From: Chloroflexota bacterium
GTDB lineage: Bacteria; Chloroflexota; Dehalococcoidia; Tepidiformales; Tepidiformaceae
NCBI GenBank assembly: GCA_016234445.1
Contig: JACRBT010000019.1
Span: forward strand, 1 to 64,000
Length of the DNA stretch: 64,000 nt
Direction: 5' to 3'
The translations under genes were made by a program, and so were the position numbers. Of this stretch, positions 57,412 to 64,000 are shown one piece after another. How positions within the stretch are numbered: the stretch's first letter is position 1; every line of letters begins with the position of its first letter. The notes under the pieces were generated by a model. It had not been told where the DNA came from, made no database searches, and saw only the letters and a list, made by a program, of their open reading frames with translations.

Positions 57412-58752
57412 ATGACTGGACCGGTCCGGACAATCATCCTTGGCGCGGCGGGGCGCGACTTCCACAACTTCAACGTGGTCTACCGGGAGGACCCGGCGAC
57501 GCGCGTGGTGGCCTTTACCGCTGCCCAGATCCCGGGCATCGCGCACCGGCGCTACCCGGCTTCGCTGGCGGGGTCCCTCTACCCCGAGGGGATCGTCATC
57601 GAGGACGAGAGGGACCTGGAGGCGATCTGCCGGCGGGAGAAGGTGGAACGCGCGGTCTTCGCCTACAGCGACGTGGGCCACGAGGAAGTGATGCACCTCG
57701 CCTCTCGGGTGCTGGCGGCAGGCGCCGACTTCGAACTGCTGGGGCCGGACCGGACGATGCTCCGGGCGCAGGTGCCGGTCATCGCCGTGACGGCCGCGCG
57801 GACGGGGTCGGGGAAGTCGCCGCTTTCGCGATGGCTTGCAAGGAAGCTCCGCGACCGGGGGATCCGCGTGGCGGTCGTGCGCCATCCAATGCCCTACGGC
57901 GACCTGGAGGAGCAGCGCGTCCAGCGATTCGCCACCGTGGCCGACCTCGACGCTTCGGACTGCACGGCGGAGGAGCGGGAGGAGTACGAGCCCCACATCG
58001 CCGCCGGGGCCGTGGTCTGGGCGGGGGTGGACTACGCGGACGTCCTGGAGGCGGCCCAACAGGAGGCCAGCATCATCGTCTGGGACGGCGGCAACAATGA
58101 CTTCCCCTTCTTCCGGCCGGACCTGCTGATCGCCGTCGCCGATGCGCTCCGGCCGGGCCAGGCGAACCGCTACCACCCGGGCGAGACGGTGCTGCGCATG
58201 GCGAGCGTAGTCGTCGTGACGAAGGTGGATGCGGCCGCCCCGGGCGACGTCGCCGCGGTCGAAGCAGAGGTGCGGGCGCTTAACCCGCGGGCGCCGCTGG
58301 CTCATGCGTCGCTGCCGGTGAGCCTCGACGACCCGGGAGCGGTGAGCGGACGGCGGGTCCTGGTGGTCGAAGACGGGCCGACGACGACGCACGGGGGGAT
58401 GGCCTTCGGCGCGGGGTACGTGGCCGCGCGCGCCGCCGGCGCAAGCGAGATCGTCGACCCCCGGGAGTCCGCGGCGGGGACGGTGCGGGCGCTGTTCGCG
58501 AAGTACCCCCACATCGGTCCTGTGCTGCCGGCGGCGGGGTACAGCGACGAAGAGGTCGCGAGCCTTCGGGACACGATCAACGCTTCCCGGGCAGAGGTTG
58601 TGGTGGCGGGGAGCCCGATCGACCTCGCGGCGCTGACGGGGGTGGCGAAACCGGTGGTGCGAGCGCGCTACGGATTCGAGGAACGGAGCGAGCCTTTGCT
58701 CGCGCGGTGCGTGGACGACTTCATCGCGCGGCATTTCCCTGCGAGCGGCTGA
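57412..58752 (+). CDS. Cyclic 2,3-diphosphoglycerate synthetase-like GTPase (COG2403)
   Basis: 446 residues. N-terminal Rossmann-like domain (TIILGAAGRDFHNFNVVYRE; VERAVFAYSDVGHEEVMHLA), a P-loop AARTGSGKSPLSRWLARKL at about residue 128, the GTP-type motif VVVVTKVDAAAP, and WDGGNNDFPFFRPDLL. Related enzymes make cyclic 2,3-diphosphoglycerate in methanogens; in bacteria the role is unknown and osmolyte or metal chaperone activity has been suggested. It stands 79 nt after the helical protein, probably in its own unit. Confidence 0.8.
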   Translation: MTGPVRTIILGAAGRDFHNFNVVYREDPATRVVAFTAAQIPGIAHRRYPASLAGSLYPEGIVIEDERDLEAICRREKVERAVFAYSDVGHEEVMHLASRVLAAGADFELLGPDRTMLRAQVPVIAVTAARTGSGKSPLSRWLARKLRDRGIRVAVVRHPMPYGDLEEQRVQRFATVADLDASDCTAEEREEYEPHIAAGAVVWAGVDYADVLEAAQQEASIIVWDGGNNDFPFFRPDLLIAVADALRPGQANRYHPGETVLRMASVVVVTKVDAAAPGDVAAVEAEVRALNPRAPLAHASLPVSLDDPGAVSGRRVLVVEDGPTTTHGGMAFGAGYVAARAAGASEIVDPRESAAGTVRALFAKYPHIGPVLPAAGYSDEEVASLRDTINASRAEVVVAGSPIDLAALTGVAKPVVRARYGFEERSEPLLARCVDDFIARHFPASG

Positions 58753-58811
58753 GGCAGTGGCAAGGCACGACGGATGGGCGTAGCTTCGCGGGGAAACCTG
58801 AGGAGGACGGC

Positions 58812-59360
58812 ATGGCACTCAACAGCGCGCTCGCGAAGAACCTCGTCTTCTGGCACTGGTACCCGCAGCTGCTCGTGAAGGACCTCTCGCCGGAACAGAT
58901 GCGCTGGCAGCCGGAAGGGCACGACAGCTCGATCGTGTTCACGGTCTGGCACACCTACCGGGCGGCGGACGAGCTCTGTCACGGGCTGGTGATGGGTCGC
59001 CCGAGCGTCTTCGCCAGCCAGGGCTGGGCGTCGCGCCTGCCGGTGGCCGAGACGGGCCAGAGCCCGTTCGGGAACGGCCTTTCGCGCGAGCAGATCGGCC
59101 GGATCAACCTGGACACGGGCGAACTCTGCGCTTATGCGACGGCGGTGGGCGAAAGCATCGTTGGCTACCTCGCGTCACTAACGGACGCGGAGGCGGCGGA
59201 GGAAGTCTCGCTGCCATTTTTCACCGGCGTGTACCCGGAGGTCGACCGGCTTTCGAAGCTGGAGACGATCACCTTCTTCGCGATCGGTCACACGGCGGAG
59301 CACCTCGGCGAACTCCAGTTCATCCGCGGGCTGATGGGCCTGAAGGGGGCGCCGCTGTAG
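58812..59360 (+). CDS. DinB-superfamily protein
   Basis: 182 residues, four-helix DinB fold: NLVFWHWYPQLLVKDLSPEQ, VFTVWHTYRAADELCHGLVM and FFAIGHTAEHLGELQFIRGL, with H at positions typical of the metal triad. AGGAGGACGGC precedes the ATG. Function unknown. Two other DinB-like proteins lie in this window (2356 and 15399). Confidence 0.75.
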   Translation: MALNSALAKNLVFWHWYPQLLVKDLSPEQMRWQPEGHDSSIVFTVWHTYRAADELCHGLVMGRPSVFASQGWASRLPVAETGQSPFGNGLSREQIGRINLDTGELCAYATAVGESIVGYLASLTDAEAAEEVSLPFFTGVYPEVDRLSKLETITFFAIGHTAEHLGELQFIRGLMGLKGAPL

Positions 59361-59366
59361 AGCGAA

Positions 59367-59858
59367 CTACCTGGCGGCGGTGACCTCGGCTTCGGCGAGG
59401 AGGTCGGCCTGGCGCTGGGCGCGGCCGGCTTCGACGAAGCGGTTGAGACTGGAGGCGAGTTCCTCGAGTTCGTCGTCGGAGAGCGACCGCATGAGGTGGC
59501 CGGTGTAGGCCCAGGTGTCCTGGCGCAGGTGGGAAACAGCCGTGCGGCCCCGCTCCTCCAACGAGATCCGGATCGCGCGGCGATCGTTGGGCGCGACCTC
59601 GCGGCGGATGAAGCCTCCGCGTTCGAGACGTTCGAGCAGCGCCGAGACTGAGGGCCGCGTCACCAGGAGCCGGTCAGCGAGGGCGGCGTTGCTGAGGCCG
59701 TCCTCCTCGGAGAGAAACGAAAGCAGCCGTAGCTGCGTCACCGTGAGGCCCTCCGCGTCCCAGATACGGAGGCGCATGGGGTCGAGGAGCGCGCTCGCCG
59801 AAAACAACGCCCGAATTGCCGCCATCAACGCGGGTCTTTCTTCCCATTCTGCTGCCAC
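59367..59858 (-). CDS. MarR-family transcriptional regulator
   Basis: 163 residues from a GTG start with AGGAG upstream. Winged helix-turn-helix: LTVTQLRLLSFLSEEDGLSN, DRLLVTRPSVSALLERLERG, VAPNDRRAIRISLEERGRTA, which includes the beta-wing. A dimer is formed by terminal helices. It probably controls a nearby promoter such as that of the luciferase-like gene 42 nt away on the same strand, in response to a small phenolic or oxidant. Confidence 0.85.
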   Translation of the reverse strand: MAAEWEERPALMAAIRALFSASALLDPMRLRIWDAEGLTVTQLRLLSFLSEEDGLSNAALADRLLVTRPSVSALLERLERGGFIRREVAPNDRRAIRISLEERGRTAVSHLRQDTWAYTGHLMRSLSDDELEELASSLNRFVEAGRAQRQADLLAEAEVTAAR

Positions 59859-59900
59859 TTGGGCGCTCCTAACTGCCGGCAGGCGAACCGTGCGCGTAGT

Positions 59901-60923
59901 CTACGCCTTGAGCTCCTTGATGATCTGGCGGGCTGCCTCTTGCTCCTCGGGCGTGCGGCCCGCTGCACCGAAGCCAACGCGGTCGCAGACGCCGGAGTAG
60001 CGGGCCTTCATCTCGGCCACGACCTTGTCGTAGGGCGCGCAGACGGCGAACTCCTTGACCATGTCGTCGGGGATGACGGAGGGCATCTCGGCCCACTTGC
60101 CCTGGAGGCTCATCTCGTGGAGGCGGGCGGTGGTGTCGCCCCAGCCGTGGTGGTCGAAGACATTCTGGTAGGTGCGGGTGGAGCCATAGAAGCTGAGCTG
60201 GCGCTTCACGTCGCCGACTGAGCGTTCGACGGCGGCCCAGTCCTTGCCGGTGGCGAGGAAGCCGCCGCCGCAGACTTCGAAGTCTTCGCGCTTGCGGCCG
60301 CTCTTTTCGAGGCCCTTCATCACCTGGGGGAGGATCACGTCCTTCGTGTACTTCATGGTGTTGAAGCCGTGGAGTTTGATGCCGTCGCAGACTTCGCCGG
60401 CGACGCGGGCGTTGTGTTCGTTGACGGCGGCGATGTGCACCTTCGGGCGCGGCCAGTCGATCGGGCCGGGATTGAAGTTCGGGGTCATGAGCGTGAAGGA
60501 GTAGTGCTGGCCGACGTAGTCGAGCTTGCCGCCGGTCTGGAAGCTCTCCCAGATGGCCTTGAGGGACTCGACGTACTCCTTGATCCGCGGGGCAGGCGGC
60601 GACCACGGAACGCTGAAGCGGCGCTGGTTGTGGCCCTTGACCTGGGTGCCGAGGCCGAGGGTGAAGCGGCCCTTGCTGTAGCGCTGGAGGTCCCAGGCGA
60701 TCATGGCGGTGACCATGGGGCTGCGGGGGAAGGCGATGGCGACAGAGGTGCCGATGCCGATGCGTTCGGTGTGTTCGGCGGCGAGGACGAGGGGGAGGAA
60801 GCTGTCGTGGGCGGTCTCGGCGGTGTTGATGGAGTCGTAGCCCATTCCCTCGGCGTGGCGGGCGGCTTCGCCGGCCTCTTCCATCCTGGCGGCGTACATC
60901 CCTGTTTCGACTTTGAAGCCCAT
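59901..60923 (-). CDS. LLM-class flavin-dependent oxidoreductase
   Basis: 340 residues of the luciferase-like TIM barrel: GFKVETGMYAARMEEAGEAA, NTAETAHDSFLPLVLAAEHT, GTSVAIAFPRSPMVTAMIAW and GRFTLGLGTQVKGHNQRRF. These bind FMN or F420 and act as monooxygenases or F420-dependent dehydrogenases. The substrate is unknown. AAGGGGA precedes the ATG. Upstream of the MarR gene in the same direction. Confidence 0.85.
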   Translation of the reverse strand: MGFKVETGMYAARMEEAGEAARHAEGMGYDSINTAETAHDSFLPLVLAAEHTERIGIGTSVAIAFPRSPMVTAMIAWDLQRYSKGRFTLGLGTQVKGHNQRRFSVPWSPPAPRIKEYVESLKAIWESFQTGGKLDYVGQHYSFTLMTPNFNPGPIDWPRPKVHIAAVNEHNARVAGEVCDGIKLHGFNTMKYTKDVILPQVMKGLEKSGRKREDFEVCGGGFLATGKDWAAVERSVGDVKRQLSFYGSTRTYQNVFDHHGWGDTTARLHEMSLQGKWAEMPSVIPDDMVKEFAVCAPYDKVVAEMKARYSGVCDRVGFGAAGRTPEEQEAARQIIKELKA

Positions 60924-61034
60924 GGCGGCGATCCCCTTCCGGCGCGTGATGCAGTGACCGGATTCTGGCAGGGGCGGTGCGGGGTGGCAACCGGCGGTGC
61001 GACCGGCGGCGAGCGCGGTGGGGCCCGGCCGGAG

Positions 61035-61739
61035 TTACGGAGGCGGCAGCAGGAATGCCGAGGCCACCCGGTTCCCTAGCACCGTGGCTGCGGTTTCGTG
61101 TGGACAGGCGATGGCTCCCGAAAAGATCCGGCCGCCTTCCACTTGAACTGTACTGACTGAATAGGGCGGAAAACTCGCGTTGGTTGGTGGCCGGGGTGTC
61201 GTCAGGACGATCGCGTAGTCTCCCCGCGGGAACTCCGAACCGGCGGGGGGCGCGGGTTCCTGCCGGTAGACCGCGAACGGGAGGCTGGACGCCGTCGCGA
61301 TCTCGCGGAGGAACGCGTCGATGCCGTCCCGGGTGACGTACCGGCCCTCCGGGCAGCTCGCGTTGGGGAAGACGTCGACTTTCGTGCCGTCGGCCGCCCC
61401 CGGCGGGCAGGCGGGCGGGGCCGGGATGCCCGTCGCCGGCGCCCGGCAGGGGACCGCATAGAACTGAAGAAGCGGGCGGATACGGTCGGCCTGCCCCGAC
61501 AGCAGCGCATCCACGACCGTGTCCACCGCGGCGACGCCGGTCCGCTTGTCTCGCGAATACCCGGGCAGCGTGGCCCCCGGCGTCGCCGGCGAGGCCAGTG
61601 TTGTCCCAGGGGATGCGCTGGTTGGGCTCGCGACGCCGGACGGGGATGCCCCGGGCTTGGGGTCCGCGCTCTCCCCACCGTTGCAGCCCGCGCCAAAGAG
61701 CCCGGCCACCGCATAGGCCAGGACGGCTGCGACCGTCAC
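61035..61739 (-). CDS. Putative lipoprotein, unknown function
   Basis: 234 residues. Signal peptide and lipobox end LFGAGC (C19), then a Pro/Ser/Thr/Gly-rich linker to residue 60. The domain has GYSRDKRTGVAAVDTVVDAL, two cysteines at CRAPATGIPAPPACPPGA and a later pair, which may form disulfides. Resembles surface substrate-binding or sensor domains, but no family is recognised. Confidence 0.7.
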   Translation of the reverse strand: MTVAAVLAYAVAGLFGAGCNGGESADPKPGASPSGVASPTSASPGTTLASPATPGATLPGYSRDKRTGVAAVDTVVDALLSGQADRIRPLLQFYAVPCRAPATGIPAPPACPPGAADGTKVDVFPNASCPEGRYVTRDGIDAFLREIATASSLPFAVYRQEPAPPAGSEFPRGDYAIVLTTPRPPTNASFPPYSVSTVQVEGGRIFSGAIACPHETAATVLGNRVASAFLLPPP

Positions 61740-61878
61740 TCGTCTCGTTTCGGAAGCACCCCCAGGATCCCCGGTCCCGCCTCCGTCATTCTAGCGGGGG
61801 GCGTGGCGAACGGGGCATTGGTGGTTAGCAGCGGCCTAACTTTCTGCTAGAGTTCCCCACCATGAGAGGAGGCTCCGA
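61740..61878 (+). promoter_or_regulatory. Promoter region of the luciferase-like gene
   Basis: No gene. It ends with TAGAGT about 28 nt before the ATG at 61879 and AGGAGGCTCCGA, so this gene has a usual leader with a ribosome binding site. No clear -35 box is visible. Confidence 0.4.
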
Positions 61879-63174
61879 ATGAAGTTCGGCATTTTCTATG
61901 AACACCAGATCCCCCGGCCCTGGGGCGAAGGCAGCGAGCTGAAGCTCTTCCAGGACGCGCTCGACCAGGTGGAGCTGGCCGACAAGCTCGGCATCGACCA
62001 CGCATGGGAGGTCGAACACCACTTCCTGGAGGAGTACTCGCACTCTTCCGCCCCGGAAGTCTTCCTCGCGGCGGCCTCGCAGCGGACGAAGAACATCCGC
62101 CTCGGGCACGGCATCGTCCTGATGCCGCCCAACTACAACCACCCGGCGCGCGTGGCCGAACGGATCGCGACGCTCGACCTCGTCTCGAACGGGCGGGTCG
62201 AATGGGGCACGGGCGAATCGGCTTCGCGGGCCGAGCTCGAAGGCTTCGGCATCGACCCGGCCGAGCGGCGGGCGATGTGGCGGGAGACCACCGAACAGGT
62301 GGCGAACATGCTGGCGATGGACCCCTACCCGGGCTTCCAGGGCAAGTACTTCTCCATGCCGGTCCGGAACATCGTGCCGAAGCCGGCACAGCGCCCGCAT
62401 CCGCCGATCTGGGTGGCGTGTTCGAACCGTGACACCATCCACCTGGCGGCCCAGCTGGGCATCGGGGCGCTCACCTTCGCCTTCATCGACCCGGCGGAGG
62501 CGAAGCACTGGGTGACCGACTACTACGAGACGTTCAAGCGCGAGTGTGTGCCGATCGGCCACACGGTGAACCCGAACATCGCGATGGTGTCGTCGTTCTC
62601 CTGCCACCGCGACGAACAGGAGGCGATCCGGCGGGGCACCGACGGGTTCCGCTTCTTCCAGTTCGCGCTGGGGCATCACTACAACTTCGGCCAGCACAAG
62701 CCGGGCCGTTCTGACATCTGGGCGCAGTACGTCACCGTCCGCGACAAGCTCGGCTTCGAGGCCCTCGGCGGCGGGGCAGGCGGGATCGGCACCCCGGACC
62801 AGCTTCGCGAGCACGTCCGCAAGTTCGCGGACGCCGGGGTCGACCAGGCCGTGTTCATCCAGCAGGGCGGAAACAACAAGCACGAGGACATCTGCGAAGA
62901 CCTTGAGCTTTTCGCCGGCGAAGTCATGCCCGAGTTCAAGGAGAAGGAAGCCGAGCGCGTGGCCCGCAAGGCGGACGAGCTCGCGCCCTACGTCGAGGCG
63001 GCTTTCAAGCGGAAGCAGTGGATGAAGGAGCTGACGGACGAGGAGATCCCGAGGTTCCCGGCCTACGGCTTCAACATCGCCGAAGTGGACATTTCGAGCC
63101 TGCCCGAAGCCCAGCAGCGGCGGGCGCTGGCGATGCGGCGGATGCGCGAAGTCATCCTCGCCGAGTCGAAGTAG
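61879..63174 (+). CDS. Luciferase-like flavin monooxygenase
   Basis: 431 residues: KFGIFYEHQIPRPWGEGSEL, DHAWEVEHHFLEEYSHSSAP (the EHHF motif of luciferase-like enzymes), NIRLGHGIVLMPPNYNHPAR and RVEWGTGESASRAELEGFGI. A C-terminal extension of about 90 residues (KEKEAERVARKADELAPYVE) is charged and helical. Bacterial luciferase-like monooxygenase or F420 enzyme; substrate unknown. Followed by a strong hairpin. Confidence 0.88.
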   Translation: MKFGIFYEHQIPRPWGEGSELKLFQDALDQVELADKLGIDHAWEVEHHFLEEYSHSSAPEVFLAAASQRTKNIRLGHGIVLMPPNYNHPARVAERIATLDLVSNGRVEWGTGESASRAELEGFGIDPAERRAMWRETTEQVANMLAMDPYPGFQGKYFSMPVRNIVPKPAQRPHPPIWVACSNRDTIHLAAQLGIGALTFAFIDPAEAKHWVTDYYETFKRECVPIGHTVNPNIAMVSSFSCHRDEQEAIRRGTDGFRFFQFALGHHYNFGQHKPGRSDIWAQYVTVRDKLGFEALGGGAGGIGTPDQLREHVRKFADAGVDQAVFIQQGGNNKHEDICEDLELFAGEVMPEFKEKEAERVARKADELAPYVEAAFKRKQWMKELTDEEIPRFPAYGFNIAEVDISSLPEAQQRRALAMRRMREVILAESK

Positions 63175-63188
63175 GGCAGACCCAATCT

Positions 63189-63240
63189 GCGAAACGACAG
63201 GGGCCTCTGCGGAAAACCGCGGGGGCCTCTGTCGTTTCGC
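63189..63240 (+). terminator. Long hairpin after the luciferase-like gene
   Basis: GCGAAACGACAG (63189-63200) pairs perfectly with CTGTCGTTTCGC (63229-63240), and GCGG-AAAA-CCGC lies inside. GGGGCCTCTG is repeated in the arms. A likely terminator that is also symmetric on the other strand. Confidence 0.75.
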
Positions 63241-63328
63241 GCGTTGTGAGCGGGCGGGCCGAAGTCGGCGGCGCCGGGAGTGTGGGCGCCGGGCCAACCC
63301 GCCGAACATAGAAGGCAGGAGGGCATCG

Positions 63329-63523
63329 ATGGATTCGGGCCACATGCGCGTCTGCCAACACTGCAAGCTGCCCTACGACTGGCGGCGGTCGCCGAGCGGC
63401 TCCCTGAAGATGACCTACTGCGGGTCGTTATGTGAGAAAGCCGACCTTGGCTTTACGATCGAGACCTTGCTCAATGAATTCCATGTTGTACGGTCAGAGT
63501 GGAAGGAAATGCTGGCGGCCTGA
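63329..63523 (+). CDS. Small four-cysteine protein, tandem copy 1
   Basis: 64 residues. MRVCQHCKLPYDWRRSPSGS has CxxC, then SLKMTYCGSLCEKADLGFT has C-x3-C, so four cysteines could bind zinc. The block YDWRRSPSGSLKMTYCGSLC is nearly repeated in the next gene. GGAGGG lies before the ATG. The role is unknown; the spacing and the paralogue next to it support a real, conserved protein. Confidence 0.7.
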   Translation: MDSGHMRVCQHCKLPYDWRRSPSGSLKMTYCGSLCEKADLGFTIETLLNEFHVVRSEWKEMLAA

Positions 63524-63647
63524 CGGCAGGGTGGAGATCCAGGGCGCGGAGACGCGCGGTGGGAACCTTTCCGGCCTCGCCAGCGTTTTATCTAGTGTGT
63601 AGGAGCTGCGCCCACCCCACCGGGCACAGAACGGAGGAACCGCACAG

Positions 63648-63884
63648 TTGGAAACCCCCATCGGCCCCGGCGCTGTCGGGATCAACCTCAACAACATCAA
63701 GGTCTGCGCCCGCTGCGGCCTGCGCTACGACTGGCGCAAGTCCCCGAGTTCTGCCCTGAAGATGACCTACTGCAGCTCGCTCTGCGAACGAGCCGACCTC
63801 GGCTTCACCCTCGAAGGGCTGCTCAAGGTCCAGCGCGCCGAGCGCCCGGCAACCGAAGCCGAACCGGTCACCCCGGCCGTCTGA
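63648..63884 (+). CDS. Small four-cysteine protein, tandem copy 2
   Basis: 78 residues from a TTG start with GGAGGA 9 nt upstream. IKVCARCGLRYDWRKSPSSA, LKMTYCSSLCERADLGFTLE repeats the CxxC/C-x3-C core of copy 1; about 30 of 42 aligned residues agree. The C-terminal extension is acidic and proline-rich. Ends just before a good intrinsic terminator. Confidence 0.7.
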   Translation: METPIGPGAVGINLNNIKVCARCGLRYDWRKSPSSALKMTYCSSLCERADLGFTLEGLLKVQRAERPATEAEPVTPAV

Positions 63885-63911
63885 GTCCTCCGTCTAACAT
63901 CGCCACGAACG

Positions 63912-63941
63912 AAGAGCCCCGCTGATGCGGGGCTCTTTTCT
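63912..63941. terminator. Intrinsic terminator
   Basis: AAGAGCCCCGC-TGAT-GCGGGGCTCTT followed by TTCTT: an 11-bp stem and T-rich tail. It also has a run of A on the other side, so it may work in both directions for the gene that converges from the right. Confidence 0.9.
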
Positions 63942-63962
63942 TGTCCGGAGGGAAAGGGGGGC

Positions 63963-64000
63963 TCAGACGACGAGCGGGGTGTCGTCGCGGTTGGCCCACT
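63963..64000 (-). CDS. C-terminal end of a minus-strand gene
   Basis: The last 11 codons before a stop at 63963-63965 read WANRDDTPLVV. The gene runs off the right edge. Its direction and the terminator between it and the tandem small genes fit a convergent gene. Too short to assign. Confidence 0.35.
   Translation of the reverse strand, partial: WANRDDTPLVV

Noticed and set aside
1-64000. CRISPR arrays, rRNA genes, insertion sequences or prophage
   Set aside because: No regular repeat-spacer pattern, no rRNA segment and no transposase or phage gene was seen. Only the short dispersed hairpin repeat was found.

Overview
The window is chromosomal DNA of a high-GC bacterium (about two thirds G+C by eye). 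Gene content points to the Chloroflexota, possibly a Dehalococcoidia or Tepidiforma-like lineage: a translin-family protein, COG4315-type lipoproteins, a DUF6886 protein, a HemQ/chlorite-dismutase-fold protein beside Ahb-type heme genes, and many flavin-dependent luciferase-like enzymes. This placement is inferred from gene families, with no rRNA in view. Genes are dense, mostly in short operons joined by ATGA or GTGA stop/start overlaps. No insertion sequence, prophage or CRISPR array was seen.

Positions 1-23,000 hold housekeeping and accessory genes: the start of a membrane pyrophosphatase, glycerate kinase, thioredoxin and thioredoxin reductase divergent from a CsoR-family repressor with a clear operator, RNase HII, YraN, translin, MazG, a HpaB-family flavoprotein, a three-domain DNA ligase D, ornithine carbamoyltransferase, and a tRNA-Trp/Leu/Cys cluster. 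Positions 22,500-29,900 hold a MazEF-type toxin-antitoxin pair, a GMC oxidoreductase, a two-subunit ADP-forming acyl-CoA synthetase, a SucC-like protein and a lipoprotein.

Positions 30,159-38,449 are a respiratory operon: MobB, a Tat-exported molybdopterin catalytic subunit (DMSO reductase family, NarG/EbdA-like), a 90-residue protein of unknown role, an iron-sulfur beta subunit, a TorD-like chaperone, a heme-b gamma subunit with a C-terminal anchor, and a polytopic membrane protein. The substrate cannot be read from sequence. Facing it (38,486-44,160, minus strand) is a heme operon: SufR-like regulator, HemA, a fused AhbA/AhbB-type siroheme decarboxylase, a sirohydrochlorin chelatase, an aldo/keto reductase and HemQ. 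It looks like a hybrid of the siroheme-dependent and coproporphyrin-dependent routes and could supply heme to the neighbouring enzyme.

Positions 44,428-47,616 hold a chemoreceptor and two DNA-binding regulators. Positions 47,625-56,861 are an eight-gene overlapping operon joining a 2-oxoacid:ferredoxin oxidoreductase (KorDABC) to a giant double-HdrA/MvhD fusion, an HdrC-HdrB fusion and EtfA/EtfB. This is the most exciting feature: a predicted soluble machine linking 2-oxoacid oxidation and ferredoxin to Hdr/Etf electron bifurcation or confurcation. The right end holds a predicted GTPase, DinB and MarR proteins, two luciferase-like flavoenzymes, and a tandem pair of tiny four-cysteine proteins.

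About ten genes show a TANNNT hexamer 6-8 nt before the start codon, nearly all with no Shine-Dalgarno, which suggests leaderless mRNAs. Four copies of a GC-rich hairpin repeat are scattered between genes, one forming the end of a coding sequence.
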